NCBI GenBank assembly: GCA_965222705.1
Contig: CBDCUO010000023.1
Coordinates: forward strand, 124,001 to 188,000
Length of the DNA: 64,000 nucleotides
Origin: JAFMDF01 sp965222705
Lineage (GTDB): Bacteria; Bacteroidota; Bacteroidia; Chitinophagales; Saprospiraceae
Reading direction: 5' to 3'
Shown here in pieces: positions 20,201 through 27,580 of the stretch. A program made the translations under genes and the position numbers. The notes under the pieces are model-generated. The model was given only the letters and a program-made list of their open reading frames with translations, did not search any database and was not told the DNA's origin. Every line of letters begins with the position of its first letter. Position 1 is the stretch's first letter.

Positions 20201-20314
20201 ATTGACCCCCGGCAATCCTTCCCCTGTTTCATCTATTACTTTGCCTGTAATGGTTTGTGCAAATAGACCAATTATAAAAAAAAGAAATATTATTGATAGG
20301 AATATTTTTTTCAT
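17288..20314 (-). CDS. SusC-like TonB-dependent outer-membrane transporter
   Basis: I chose ATG 20314 (MKKIFLSIIFLFFIIGLFAQ), which gives a clean signal peptide and 1008 residues; the frame stays open to 20365. A carboxypeptidase-regulatory-like beta-sandwich (about 22-105, TGKVIDETGEGLPGVNI) is followed by a TonB box/plug (about 110-230, GYGQTQNKRFVSTS, RIRGIGTAG-like) and a 22-strand barrel ending in GGVQVSF. SusC proteins pump oligosaccharides through the outer membrane with energy from TonB-ExbBD. Coupled to SusD downstream, it defines this locus as a PUL. The two genes are co-directional with three GH26-like genes. Confidence 0.95.
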   Translation of the reverse strand: MKKIFLSIIFLFFIIGLFAQTITGKVIDETGEGLPGVNILIEGTSTGTVTDFDGTYQLNAESGATLVFSFIGYAEQQVVVGSNPIINISLLPDAQSLEEIVVTGYGQTQNKRFVSTSISTLKAEKLIKDRPIQRVEQAIQGSTPAVVVVKESGSPGAPLTIRMRGIGTAGNATPLILVNGVQVPDMNFLNPNNMQNITILKDAASSAIYGSRGGNGVILLETKKGAKSDSKRPKISLSSYYGIQSLASEGGYLNTQQYADYYNKSILYNIRQGLPVNGRSVFSEEEIAALPNTSWIDKVSEDTPIQDHYLGISGGGDKTTYYLSAGLFNQEGIIGKTDFQRLNFTGSIHQKVIEGIDINVFGTYSKNDRRFIFENSENNRLINSIASLPPIYPVYDELGNPFNNGNRRGVVVNGVSLNAQPEFGNPFVGFENTENQSKQDVAYINALLNWQVVEKLKFSTSFGYLNRENNIRSFTAAFNYPEQFIDNPINSLTESFVEDEFLQWEGYFTYDALNQANQTNQTLDVIVGTSALKNNLSLGGRNAIMLLDNTFDEATFDRIADDAVVNTIDINGDGPNEAINTTLSFYGRANYNLNEKYLFSATLRADASSKFTPDNQWGIFPSASIGWVASSEDFLKNIAAIDLLKVRASWGISGNDQIPPYQHFQRYSTLGGTLTPLDYNPDIKWEEITQTNVGIDADLFGNRIGVTLDYYIKETKDMLLNFPNPGFLGIPPPVRNAATVQNKGFEAILLYRNKIGSAFTYNIALNYGRNTNEVTDLGGGVPIESANIRVFRDAPNITRTDEGHPIASFYGLVFDGLDDAGNPIYRDLNGDGVIDLNNDRDYIGNPFPDFIYGINLSMAFKGFDLTAFVQGTQGNDVVNAAAGYHVQYSNRTDRVLDAWTLENTNTNVMRPSALEVVNHEFSNYYIEDGSYLRLKNITLGYTFPNSITSKIGIEHFRIFASGNNLFTFTDYSGLDPEIGANNNPLDVGVDRGFYPLAKSITGGVQVSF

Positions 20315-20330
20315 GGTCGTTATTTTAGAA

Positions 20331-20390
20331 TAAACACAGGGCACGGAGAAACAGACAAAAAACACTGAGCCTTCGTGCCTCCGTGTTCAT
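20331..20390. repeat. Imperfect ACACAGGG-type hairpin between susC and GH26-like gene 3
   Basis: AAACACAGGGCACGGAG (20334-20350) can pair with the CCTCCGTGTTCATTT region (20379-20393) through GC-rich arms with small bulges. It belongs to the same family as 14463-14521 and overlaps the 3' end of GH26-like gene 3. Confidence 0.55.
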
Positions 20391-21664
20391 TTAGTTATCA
20401 CCTCTTTGCGCTGATACAGCCGTCCGTCTTTTCGTATGGTAATGATTATAGCATTGGTAGAAAGTTGTCCAATAGGTATTCGATACTGAGTAGCTGACTG
20501 CGTATATTGATATAAAAGCCGTCCTGAAAAATCCCAAACCCGCACAGTTTCTATGGGTTGATTATCCAAAGCAGTAATATAAATAGTTGCTATATCCTTT
20601 CGTATGTCAATCTCACCGCTTGGCAAGGCTTCTACCGTATTCGTCGCAATAGAATCCAACCAAGTTTGGTATTGTAAAATATCAAAAAGTGAATCGCTTG
20701 CCGTTATCCACGGGTCTTTGGCGATTTCATTGAGCCAAGCATTTTTGATATACGCTACAACTTGCACTCTGGAATCGCCCCAACCCTGTCCTTGCCACAT
20801 ACTCTGCGATTCCCAGTCGGCATTAATATAGGCTAAGGCTTTGATGCGGTTATTGGCGTAAATGCCTTCAAAAAGCGGTAAAAACCAACTTCGCCAATGA
20901 GTTTCAGGGCTGCCCGTTTTTAGTTGTCTGCGAGGGGTGGCTTCCGCTATCATAATGGGTTTATCGTGTTCCTCCGCAAAATCCCGAATGCTTTGCCCCA
21001 TATTAAAGCCATCAAAATGAGAATAGCCTACCCAATTCACGTATTCATCGCCCGGATACCAATTGATAATATTAGAGCGATTTAAACCTGCCGATTGCCA
21101 GACATAGGCCACATTTCTAACGTCTTCTTCATCAAAAACATGGACGATTTGTTGCCAAGCCGCTTTAAAATCTGATGCTTTATAATTATTCCAAGGACCT
21201 TCAAACTCATAGCCAATTCGGAGAAAAATAGGACGTTCTTGGTCTTTACACCATTGGGCTAATTGCCGAATACTGCTGTTAAAAAAGCCATCTTTAATTC
21301 CATTCAAGCGATTGACCATATACACACCAATGACGACAAAAGCATTATCGAAGGTTTCATCTTGGGAATAAGCTTGGGCATTGATATCCCCTGCCCCCCA
21401 ATTGCGTTGGGATTTTAAACCGCCCAAATTGGGAATATCGGTATAAGTCGTTACCCCTGCAGGAATATGCGTCGTAATGCTATCTACATAGCCGTCTGAA
21501 TGACTATCCAAGCCACCAACTGACCCCAAGTCCTGCCCAATAATCAACAACTTCTTGCCATTGGGTGGCGCAAATTTGGGTGCGCCGTAATGGGCACTTT
21601 TTTGGGCGATGCTTGTTGTTAGCAGGCTTACTACCAAAATGCAGTTAGTGGCTATTTTTTTCAT
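20387..21664 (-). CDS. GH26-like glycoside hydrolase with T9SS-type C-terminal domain (paralogue 3)
   Basis: The 425-residue protein has a signal peptide ending in SIAQ (about residue 21) but no lipobox, unlike the other two paralogues. FLRIGYEFEGPWNNY contains the likely acid/base Glu153 and KPIMIAEAT the likely nucleophile Glu241. Residues 350-425 form a beta-rich domain with VRVWDFSGRLLYQY and a basic end resembling T9SS sorting domains, so export to the cell surface or medium by T9SS is likely. It would be the first endo-acting enzyme on the polymer. It lies between the SGBP-like gene (78 bp) and susC (73 bp). Confidence 0.75.
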   Translation of the reverse strand: MKKIATNCILVVSLLTTSIAQKSAHYGAPKFAPPNGKKLLIIGQDLGSVGGLDSHSDGYVDSITTHIPAGVTTYTDIPNLGGLKSQRNWGAGDINAQAYSQDETFDNAFVVIGVYMVNRLNGIKDGFFNSSIRQLAQWCKDQERPIFLRIGYEFEGPWNNYKASDFKAAWQQIVHVFDEEDVRNVAYVWQSAGLNRSNIINWYPGDEYVNWVGYSHFDGFNMGQSIRDFAEEHDKPIMIAEATPRRQLKTGSPETHWRSWFLPLFEGIYANNRIKALAYINADWESQSMWQGQGWGDSRVQVVAYIKNAWLNEIAKDPWITASDSLFDILQYQTWLDSIATNTVEALPSGEIDIRKDIATIYITALDNQPIETVRVWDFSGRLLYQYTQSATQYRIPIGQLSTNAIIITIRKDGRLYQRKEVITK

Positions 21665-21677
21665 AATTTTATGTTTA

Positions 21678-21726
21678 CTACACAGCGGTTAAACGGAGTA
21701 ATCTTCTCCGTATGACCGCTGTGTAG
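21678..21726. repeat. Hairpin between SGBP-like gene and GH26-like gene 3
   Basis: CTACACAGCGGT (21678-21689) pairs perfectly with ACCGCTGTGTAG (21715-21726), and inside it ACGGAG pairs with CTCCGT. It sits in the 77-base junction, so it may act as a processing or attenuation stem. Confidence 0.75.
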
Positions 21727-21741
21727 TTAAAAAACAGCCAG

Positions 21742-23346
21742 TTACTCTTTCACAAACTTAAAGTCGCTATAATAAATATCCCCACCTCCAGGATGTCCAG
21801 AACCACCAAATCGAAGAATCACTAAATCCATGTCATCTCTAATGCCCCACTGCGCCTCTGGCTCATCTAAATCACCTGTAAAGTCAAATTTTAATGTAAC
21901 CCATTGGTCCAAGGCAATATCCGTTTGAGATTCAATAACCCAGCAACACCAGAAGCCAGGACCGCCATTAGCCCCATTATCATCACCACTTTCATCTGCT
22001 AAAATCACCTCTAGTTGATTTTGCAAACCTCCTTCAACAAAGGTATTAGAACTTGGAATATAGACATTTACCTGCGCTATGGAATAATCATACGTGCCGT
22101 CTGCATCAAAGCGAATATCGGAATCTCTGGAATATAGTTTTAAATCTGTAAATCCGCCATCGGCATCTGTCCTTGTAAATTTAGTAGCCGTTACGCCATC
22201 TATCTCTATACCGTATTCTACGATACTGGAAGAAACCACTTCATCCACTCCTTCTCCAAAGTTTCCTTCCGCATCAAAGACATGAGAAATAGTCGAAGCA
22301 GATATTTCGGGTGCAAAGTCAACGGGTTGCCAGCCCCCTGGTTCCACAGCTACCAAATCAGGTACTGCTCCTTTATAACTCGCTAGATAAATGTATTGAA
22401 TCGGGTCGGAATTAAAATCATTATCATGCGTGCTAGAACCCAAAATCAATAAATCTCTATCCGAACCTTCTTCTGTATGCACAATATCATAGGTAATACC
22501 TTCTCCTGCATCATAAGAAGACTGTCCATTTTTGTAGCGAGGATTCATGATATGCGCCCCTGCACCAATGACTGAAATCGTACTGGCCATTTCATCAATG
22601 GAATAATCCCAAGTACCTGCAATAAAAGCAGATACATCATCCCCATTGGTGTTAGGGGGTAGCATACCGCTAGAAATATCAATATTCACCTCATTAAAAT
22701 CCGTACCGGCCCAGATGCCAAATTCTGCCCAAAAATCGCCGTTGAAGTCCACGTTATAAGTACCATCTTCATTAAAGGTATAAATATCATTGGTTGCCGC
22801 TTCTCTTAATGCCAATGGAGTAGCTCCTTCTAAATCTCCCCAACTAAACCAGGGTGCTAAGGCTTTATTCCCGTCACCATCTACATCATCCCAAGACCAG
22901 CTACCATCATTAGGGCCTAAGCCATAAGCTAGCGTGGAACCACGCTGTGCCTGCCATGCTTTTCCAACAATAAAACTCTTTAATTTATCGGGTTCTACAA
23001 CGGTAACATCAATCGTGGATTCATTGCTTCCAGCAGAGTTAGTGACGGTCAACTTTACCGTATATGTGCCTTCGGCAGCATAGGTATGGGTAGGTTCCCT
23101 TTCGGTAGAAGTATTGCCATCCCCAAAATCCCAGGCATAAGAGTCCGCCCCAACGGATGCATTGACAAAAGTGATCGTTAAGCCATTCACTGTACCTGCG
23201 CTAAAAGCGGCAGTTGGTGGATCCACCCTTGGTGGTTCAATTATAGGGTCATCATCATCTCCACAAGCAGTAATCAGGAAAAGTCCCCCCAAAAGCAAGC
23301 TTGCAAAGAATAAATGATTCCATTTTAATAAAAAATGCTTTTTCAT
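21742..23346 (-). CDS. PKD-domain surface glycan-binding lipoprotein (SGBP-like)
   Basis: ATG 23346 gives a lipoprotein signal (GGLFLITACGDDDD, Cys28); the frame stays open to 23391. A PKD domain spans about 38-120 (YAWDFGDGNTST, THTYAAEGTYTVKLTV). The remaining 400 residues are beta-rich and end in a jelly-roll-like domain with RFGGSGHPGGGDIYYSDF. Total length is 534 residues. The arrangement (lipoprotein, PKD, C-terminal beta-sandwich, beside susC/D) matches surface glycan-binding proteins that hold polysaccharide at the cell surface. It is the first gene of the leftward PUL operon. No enzymatic motif was seen. Confidence 0.75.
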   Translation of the reverse strand: MKKHFLLKWNHLFFASLLLGGLFLITACGDDDDPIIEPPRVDPPTAAFSAGTVNGLTITFVNASVGADSYAWDFGDGNTSTEREPTHTYAAEGTYTVKLTVTNSAGSNESTIDVTVVEPDKLKSFIVGKAWQAQRGSTLAYGLGPNDGSWSWDDVDGDGNKALAPWFSWGDLEGATPLALREAATNDIYTFNEDGTYNVDFNGDFWAEFGIWAGTDFNEVNIDISSGMLPPNTNGDDVSAFIAGTWDYSIDEMASTISVIGAGAHIMNPRYKNGQSSYDAGEGITYDIVHTEEGSDRDLLILGSSTHDNDFNSDPIQYIYLASYKGAVPDLVAVEPGGWQPVDFAPEISASTISHVFDAEGNFGEGVDEVVSSSIVEYGIEIDGVTATKFTRTDADGGFTDLKLYSRDSDIRFDADGTYDYSIAQVNVYIPSSNTFVEGGLQNQLEVILADESGDDNGANGGPGFWCCWVIESQTDIALDQWVTLKFDFTGDLDEPEAQWGIRDDMDLVILRFGGSGHPGGGDIYYSDFKFVKE

Positions 23347-23393
23347 ATTTTTTAAGTTTTGGTTTACATTGATAGTATGAAAGTACAGCACGT

Positions 23394-23425
23394 CAAATAA
23401 AATAAGGTTCTCTTATTACTCCAAA
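23394..23425 (-). promoter_or_regulatory. Candidate PUL promoter
   Basis: On the minus strand TTTG (complement of 23422-23425) is followed after 20 bases by TTTATTTG (complement of 23394-23401). It differs from the Bacteroidota TAnnTTTG -7 element in one position. It lies about 50 bp upstream of the SGBP-like start. Confidence 0.5.
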
Positions 23426-23445
23426 TAGCGCAAAAATAGCGCAAA
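23424..23445. promoter_or_regulatory. Tandem operator-like repeat AATAGCGCAAA x2
   Basis: A perfect 11-bp unit, AATAGCGCAAA, occurs twice back to back (23424-23434 and 23435-23445). The 11-bp spacing puts both on one face of the helix. It overlaps the -33 box of the candidate PUL promoter and lies in the intergenic region shared with the LuxR-type regulator, so it is a good candidate for that regulator's site. Confidence 0.55.
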
Positions 23446-23531
23446 CCATAAACTTAAAAGAATTTTGTATTACAGCACCTTTACTTAAAAACTACGCTTT
23501 TACTACTCAAATTGCTTTTTTTTATTATTTT

Positions 23532-23555
23532 TGATTGGTAATTAGTGATTGGTAA
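23532..23555. repeat. Direct repeat TGATTGGTAA x2
   Basis: TGATTGGTAA occurs at 23532-23541 and 23546-23555, 14 bp apart, just upstream of the regulator start. It could be an autoregulatory site or chance in AT-rich DNA. Confidence 0.3.
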
Positions 23556-23588
23556 CTGACGCTGGACTAGCTCTTGATAATATATAAA

Positions 23589-26453
23589 ATGAATCATAAA
23601 TTGAGCCAATCACCACAAATGATTAGGCAACTTTTCCATTTCTTATTTTTTACTCTTTTTGCCCAAATAGTTCTTGGACAAAAGAATATTCCCTTGTCCT
23701 TTGGCAGTCCTTTTATTACCAATTATACACATGAAGACTATTTGGAAACAGGAAAAAATTGGGAAATAACACAAGGCAATGATGGTAGGATGTATTTTGC
23801 CAATAATTATGGTCTGGTTCAATTTGACGGTTATGAGTGGAAACGAATTGGACAACCGAATAATCAAAGTGAATTGCGGTCCTTTGGCATCCATAAAGAC
23901 CGCATTTATATAGGTGGCACTTCCGAGATAGGGTATTTTCAAAATGATACCCGTGGTCATTCGCAATATCACGTCCTGAATGACTTTATCAATGATCCTA
24001 CCTTTACCTTTAATGATGTCTGGGACATCGCTACTTTCAAAGAACGAATATTTTTTCTGACCGATAATGGCATGATGATGTATGTCAACGACTCGGTTCA
24101 AATAATCGGCAAAGGAATTCCCTTTCGAGCTTCGGCTTATGGCATCGATGAGTTAATTTTTGCGGCCAATGACAAAGGCTTATTTCGGTTTTCCAATAAT
24201 CAATTGACACACTTAACGCCCGACAAGAGCTTTAAAGACTTACAGATTCGATTCATTTTAGCGATTCATCCCAAGACTTACCTGGTAGGGACAGACAAAA
24301 GGGGCGTTTTAGTGTACGATAGCAAAAAGTTAAAGCTATGGAATGTCCGCAACCAAGCATTTTTTATTAAAAATCATTTGACTAATGCGACTATTTTAAA
24401 TAAAAAGTACCTGCTTTTTGGATCCCTTCACGAAGGTCTATTGATGACCGATTATGACGGCAATATTGTCAACATTATTAATGAAAAAGACGGCTTGCTA
24501 GACCACAATATCCTATCACTTTACAAGGATAAACAAGGCAATATCTGGACAGCCGTTGACGGGAGTATTGCTTATCTTGAACTGAATAGTCCTTTTACTA
24601 TTTTAAATAAAAAAAATGGCTTGCGAGGAGAGATTTATTGTATTTTAAAACACCAAAACTACTTATATGTAGGTACTAGTCGGGGGCTTTATGTGGCGAA
24701 TTGGCAGCCCAACCAGCTTGCAGAACCTGAATTTGCCCTCATTCCCAAAACCACCGGACAATGTTGGCAATTATTTGAACATCAGCGACAAGTATTGTTG
24801 GCGCATCATAATGGGATTTACCAAATTGAGAAAGACCAAGCGATTTTTATAGGGGGAGAAGGCAATTGGAATTTTGCAGCTATTTCCGGTCGGCAAAACT
24901 TGTTGCTTTCCGGCAATTATACAGGGGTAGCTTTGGTAGAAAAAACCAATAATACCTACCAGATAAGGCATCAAATTCAAGGTTTTCAGGAAACAGCGAG
25001 GGAATTGGTTTTCAATAAAAATAGTATTTGGATATCCCATGGCTATCAAGGCATTTACCAATTGAATTTGTCGAAAGATCTAACTGCCTTTACCAATGTG
25101 CGGTTGTATGATACCCAAAAAGGCTTGCCCAGTAATTTATACAATAACTTAATTGTCAAGGACCAAGAGGTTCTTTTTGGTACACAAAATGGCGTCTATC
25201 AATACAATAAAGCAAAGGATTTAATGGAACCCAATCCCTTATTTGCAAATATTTTAGGTGCAGAAACCTTAATTAGAAAGTTGTATCAAATGCCTAATGG
25301 CAATTATTTATCTATCAAAAATTACGACCGAACAGATGAAACTACCTTGATTGAAATATTGGAAGATGGGAGTTATACTTTACAACAAACCCCTTTTCAA
25401 AAATTACGCGGGCAGTTAATTCCTGCCTTTGAGTCCGTCAATTTTCCGGATAATCAGCAAATTTTAATTGGCGGGAAACAGGGCTTGATTATTTACGATG
25501 CCAATTTTGGAGAAATTAGTGCTAAACACCACCAATGTTTTATTAAAGAAGTATCCCTAAAAGACAATATATTGTTTACGGGAAATCCTCAACAATCTAA
25601 TCATATCCTTATAGAAATTAATCCAAACGATCGGGAAAAACTCCGCTTTGCATACGCGACTTCCTTTTTTGAAGCCCTTCCTTATATGGTTTATTCCACT
25701 TACCTGGAAGGCTATGATGATAATTGGCAAGATTGGACGACCGATAACCAAAGAGATTTGATGAATTTGCCAGAAGGAGATTATACTTTTTGGGTCAAGT
25801 CCAAAAACCTTTACGAAGTAGAGGGGCAATCTGCTTCCTTTTTATTTCACATCCAGCATAACAGCCCTTTGTTTACGCCTGCAACTTTATGGAGCCTCCT
25901 ATTTTTGCTGCCTGTATTGTTGCTGTTTTCTTATTTTTTTATTAGAAAAAGAACCCATGCAATGCAGCATTTAAAAACAGAGTTGGCTACCCAAAAACAA
26001 AAAATTAATCATTACAAAGAAAAAAAGAACCTGTGGAAAAGAGAAAAAGAACAAATCAATCAAAAATTGTCTAATACTTTATTGCAAAATGAAATACATA
26101 CTGGTTTGATTCAAAAAATGGAAAAACTGGCTCGAAATAATTCGGAGGCAAAAGATTTCAAAAAAGCAATCGCTGAGTTTCAAGACCACCTAAAGGGCAT
26201 TCAGCTACAAATGGATGCCCATAAAACTCTGGAAGCGGATGGCTTTTTAACCAAAATAAAAATAGCTTATCCTGATTTATCTGCCAGAGAATTACGGCTT
26301 TGCAGTTATTTGAAGCTCAATGTCAGTAGTAAAGAAATTGCAGAGTATCTGGGCATTTCCCTACGCGGGGTAGAGTCGCTTCGCTATCGAGTGCGAAAGA
26401 AACTGGGCTTGAGTACAGGACAGGATTTGACAGAATTTATTTTGAAATTTTAA
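23589..26453 (+). CDS. Membrane-spanning propeller/Y_Y_Y sensor with LuxR-type DNA-binding domain
   Basis: ATG 23589 is preferred over an upstream TTG at 23574; the product has 954 residues. An N-terminal signal/anchor is followed by a periplasmic part of two-component-regulator propeller repeats (about 35-670), a Y_Y_Y domain (about 684-754, YLEGYDDNWQDW), one transmembrane helix (about 766-787), a charged coiled coil (about 790-880) and a LuxR-like helix-turn-helix (about 895-947, LSARELRLCSYLKLNVSSKEIAEYLGIS). No histidine kinase or receiver is present. It resembles the sensor half of HTCS regulators joined straight to a DNA-binding domain, as in SusR-like one-component regulators. Divergent from the PUL, it is its probable glycan-responsive regulator. 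Confidence 0.85.
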   Translation: MNHKLSQSPQMIRQLFHFLFFTLFAQIVLGQKNIPLSFGSPFITNYTHEDYLETGKNWEITQGNDGRMYFANNYGLVQFDGYEWKRIGQPNNQSELRSFGIHKDRIYIGGTSEIGYFQNDTRGHSQYHVLNDFINDPTFTFNDVWDIATFKERIFFLTDNGMMMYVNDSVQIIGKGIPFRASAYGIDELIFAANDKGLFRFSNNQLTHLTPDKSFKDLQIRFILAIHPKTYLVGTDKRGVLVYDSKKLKLWNVRNQAFFIKNHLTNATILNKKYLLFGSLHEGLLMTDYDGNIVNIINEKDGLLDHNILSLYKDKQGNIWTAVDGSIAYLELNSPFTILNKKNGLRGEIYCILKHQNYLYVGTSRGLYVANWQPNQLAEPEFALIPKTTGQCWQLFEHQRQVLLAHHNGIYQIEKDQAIFIGGEGNWNFAAISGRQNLLLSGNYTGVALVEKTNNTYQIRHQIQGFQETARELVFNKNSIWISHGYQGIYQLNLSKDLTAFTNVRLYDTQKGLPSNLYNNLIVKDQEVLFGTQNGVYQYNKAKDLMEPNPLFANILGAETLIRKLYQMPNGNYLSIKNYDRTDETTLIEILEDGSYTLQQTPFQKLRGQLIPAFESVNFPDNQQILIGGKQGLIIYDANFGEISAKHHQCFIKEVSLKDNILFTGNPQQSNHILIEINPNDREKLRFAYATSFFEALPYMVYSTYLEGYDDNWQDWTTDNQRDLMNLPEGDYTFWVKSKNLYEVEGQSASFLFHIQHNSPLFTPATLWSLLFLLPVLLLFSYFFIRKRTHAMQHLKTELATQKQKINHYKEKKNLWKREKEQINQKLSNTLLQNEIHTGLIQKMEKLARNNSEAKDFKKAIAEFQDHLKGIQLQMDAHKTLEADGFLTKIKIAYPDLSARELRLCSYLKLNVSSKEIAEYLGISLRGVESLRYRVRKKLGLSTGQDLTEFILKF

Positions 26454-26520
26454 TCTATGTACTCTTATTTTTTGGTGATCGTTTTAAGGAATATCTCTCT
26501 ACTCGTATAGGTCGAATTTA

Positions 26521-26820
26521 TCAGGGTATCTCAAACAATACAGGAAATTCTAAATCAAGCGTGTTCAAAAGTGACAGATTTATTAACAGATTAACTTGAT
26601 CGCCACTTTTCCAGGTTCCCGAAGATTTTTCAAGTCCAACTTTCATTTTATAATAGTCCACTTCTCCATGCAATAAATCGCTGAGGGAATTATAAAGAGA
26701 TATAAGCTGCAAAGCATCTTCAGCTAACATAACTGCTCCGTCTGTTTCAAATGCAAGTTTTGAAAGTACTCCTTTATCCACCCCCCTGCCTAAGCCTATG
26801 GTGTAAACCCTAACTCCATT
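26521..26820 (-). pseudogene. VWA-domain protein remnant (C-terminal end)
   Basis: The frame is open from just after a stop at 26821-26823 (NGVRVYTIGLGRGVDKGVLSKLA...) to 26521. The block YTIGLGRGVDKGVLSKLAFETDG is like the end of von Willebrand factor A domains; the metal-binding DxSxS part is absent. There is no credible start and only about 100 residues remain, so this is a stump of a larger gene truncated at about 26820. Confidence 0.55.
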
Positions 26821-26828
26821 TTATATAA

Positions 26829-27248
26829 CCCTCAGTCGTTTCCCTTTCCTCTGCTATTTCTTTTAATCTTATTCAAAAAATAGAAGACTCAATCGATAAT
26901 GTAGATATTACAAAATTGAGATCCACTAAAGGTTTCGATGACCAAATTACTATTGATTCTCGCACTTCACTATCCATTAAAACTTTAGACAATTCTACTT
27001 TTTATTTTGCTGATTTTTCATTGTTTGGTTTAAAATTTAAGTTACAAATAAATAGAGGATTATTTGAAACAAAAGAACAAATAGGTTTTGGAGATCCTCT
27101 GCATGAGGTAAGAAATAAATATCCTGAAGTACAAAAGGGAAGAATAAGCCATACTTCAGGCTCTTATTTGATTGCTTATCAAAAGGGTTTAATTTTTAAA
27201 TGCGATACAAGAGATAAGGTAAAATCGTGGGGGATTTTTTCTTTTTAA
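26829..27248 (+). pseudogene. Hypothetical protein remnant, 5'-truncated
   Basis: An open frame runs from just after TAA 26826-26828 to the stop at 27246-27248, about 139 codons, without a good start codon (first candidate TTG 26916). The C-terminal part has FGDPLHEVRNKYPEVQKGR and ends GIFSF. I do not recognise the family. It begins within about 10 bp of where the leftward VWA stump ends, which suggests a rearrangement joint. Confidence 0.45.
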
Positions 27249-27448
27249 AAGGGCAAGCTGTCACAAAAAACAACAATTTTGGAGTCTTTAAGCATTTTAG
27301 TTGTTGACTTTGAATCATTTAAAGCAGATGCTATAAAATTGTCTTGTCACAAATTTCTTTTTTTTTGAAAAAAAATATTGTTGGAAAGCACTTTGCTTTT
27401 ATTTGAGGAAAAAAACAGAAAAAAAATTAAAAAGTGACGCCAAAATCT
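27249..27448. other. Intergenic AT-rich stretch upstream of the giant protease
   Basis: About 200 AT-rich bases hold no coding frame. Poly-A/poly-T tracts at 27355-27430 precede the protease promoter and could act as an UP-element-like or terminator region for the upstream stump. Confidence 0.4.
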
Positions 27449-27479
27449 TTTGTATTATTCGAGTTTGAGTATATATTTG
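27449..27479 (+). promoter_or_regulatory. Bacteroidota-type promoter of the giant metalloprotease gene
   Basis: TTTG (27449-27452), a 19-base spacer and TATATTTG (27472-27479) match the sigma-ABfr consensus TTTG-N19/20-TAnnTTTG exactly. Transcription would start about 27486, leaving a 95-base leader. Confidence 0.7.
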
Positions 27480-27580
27480 AGGAACTAAACATTTCTTCCT
27501 TCTACCTCCACCTATAGACTACCTCCTGTCTATAATACCTCCAGTAGTATTTAGGACAAAAACTCCCCAAAAAACAATTT

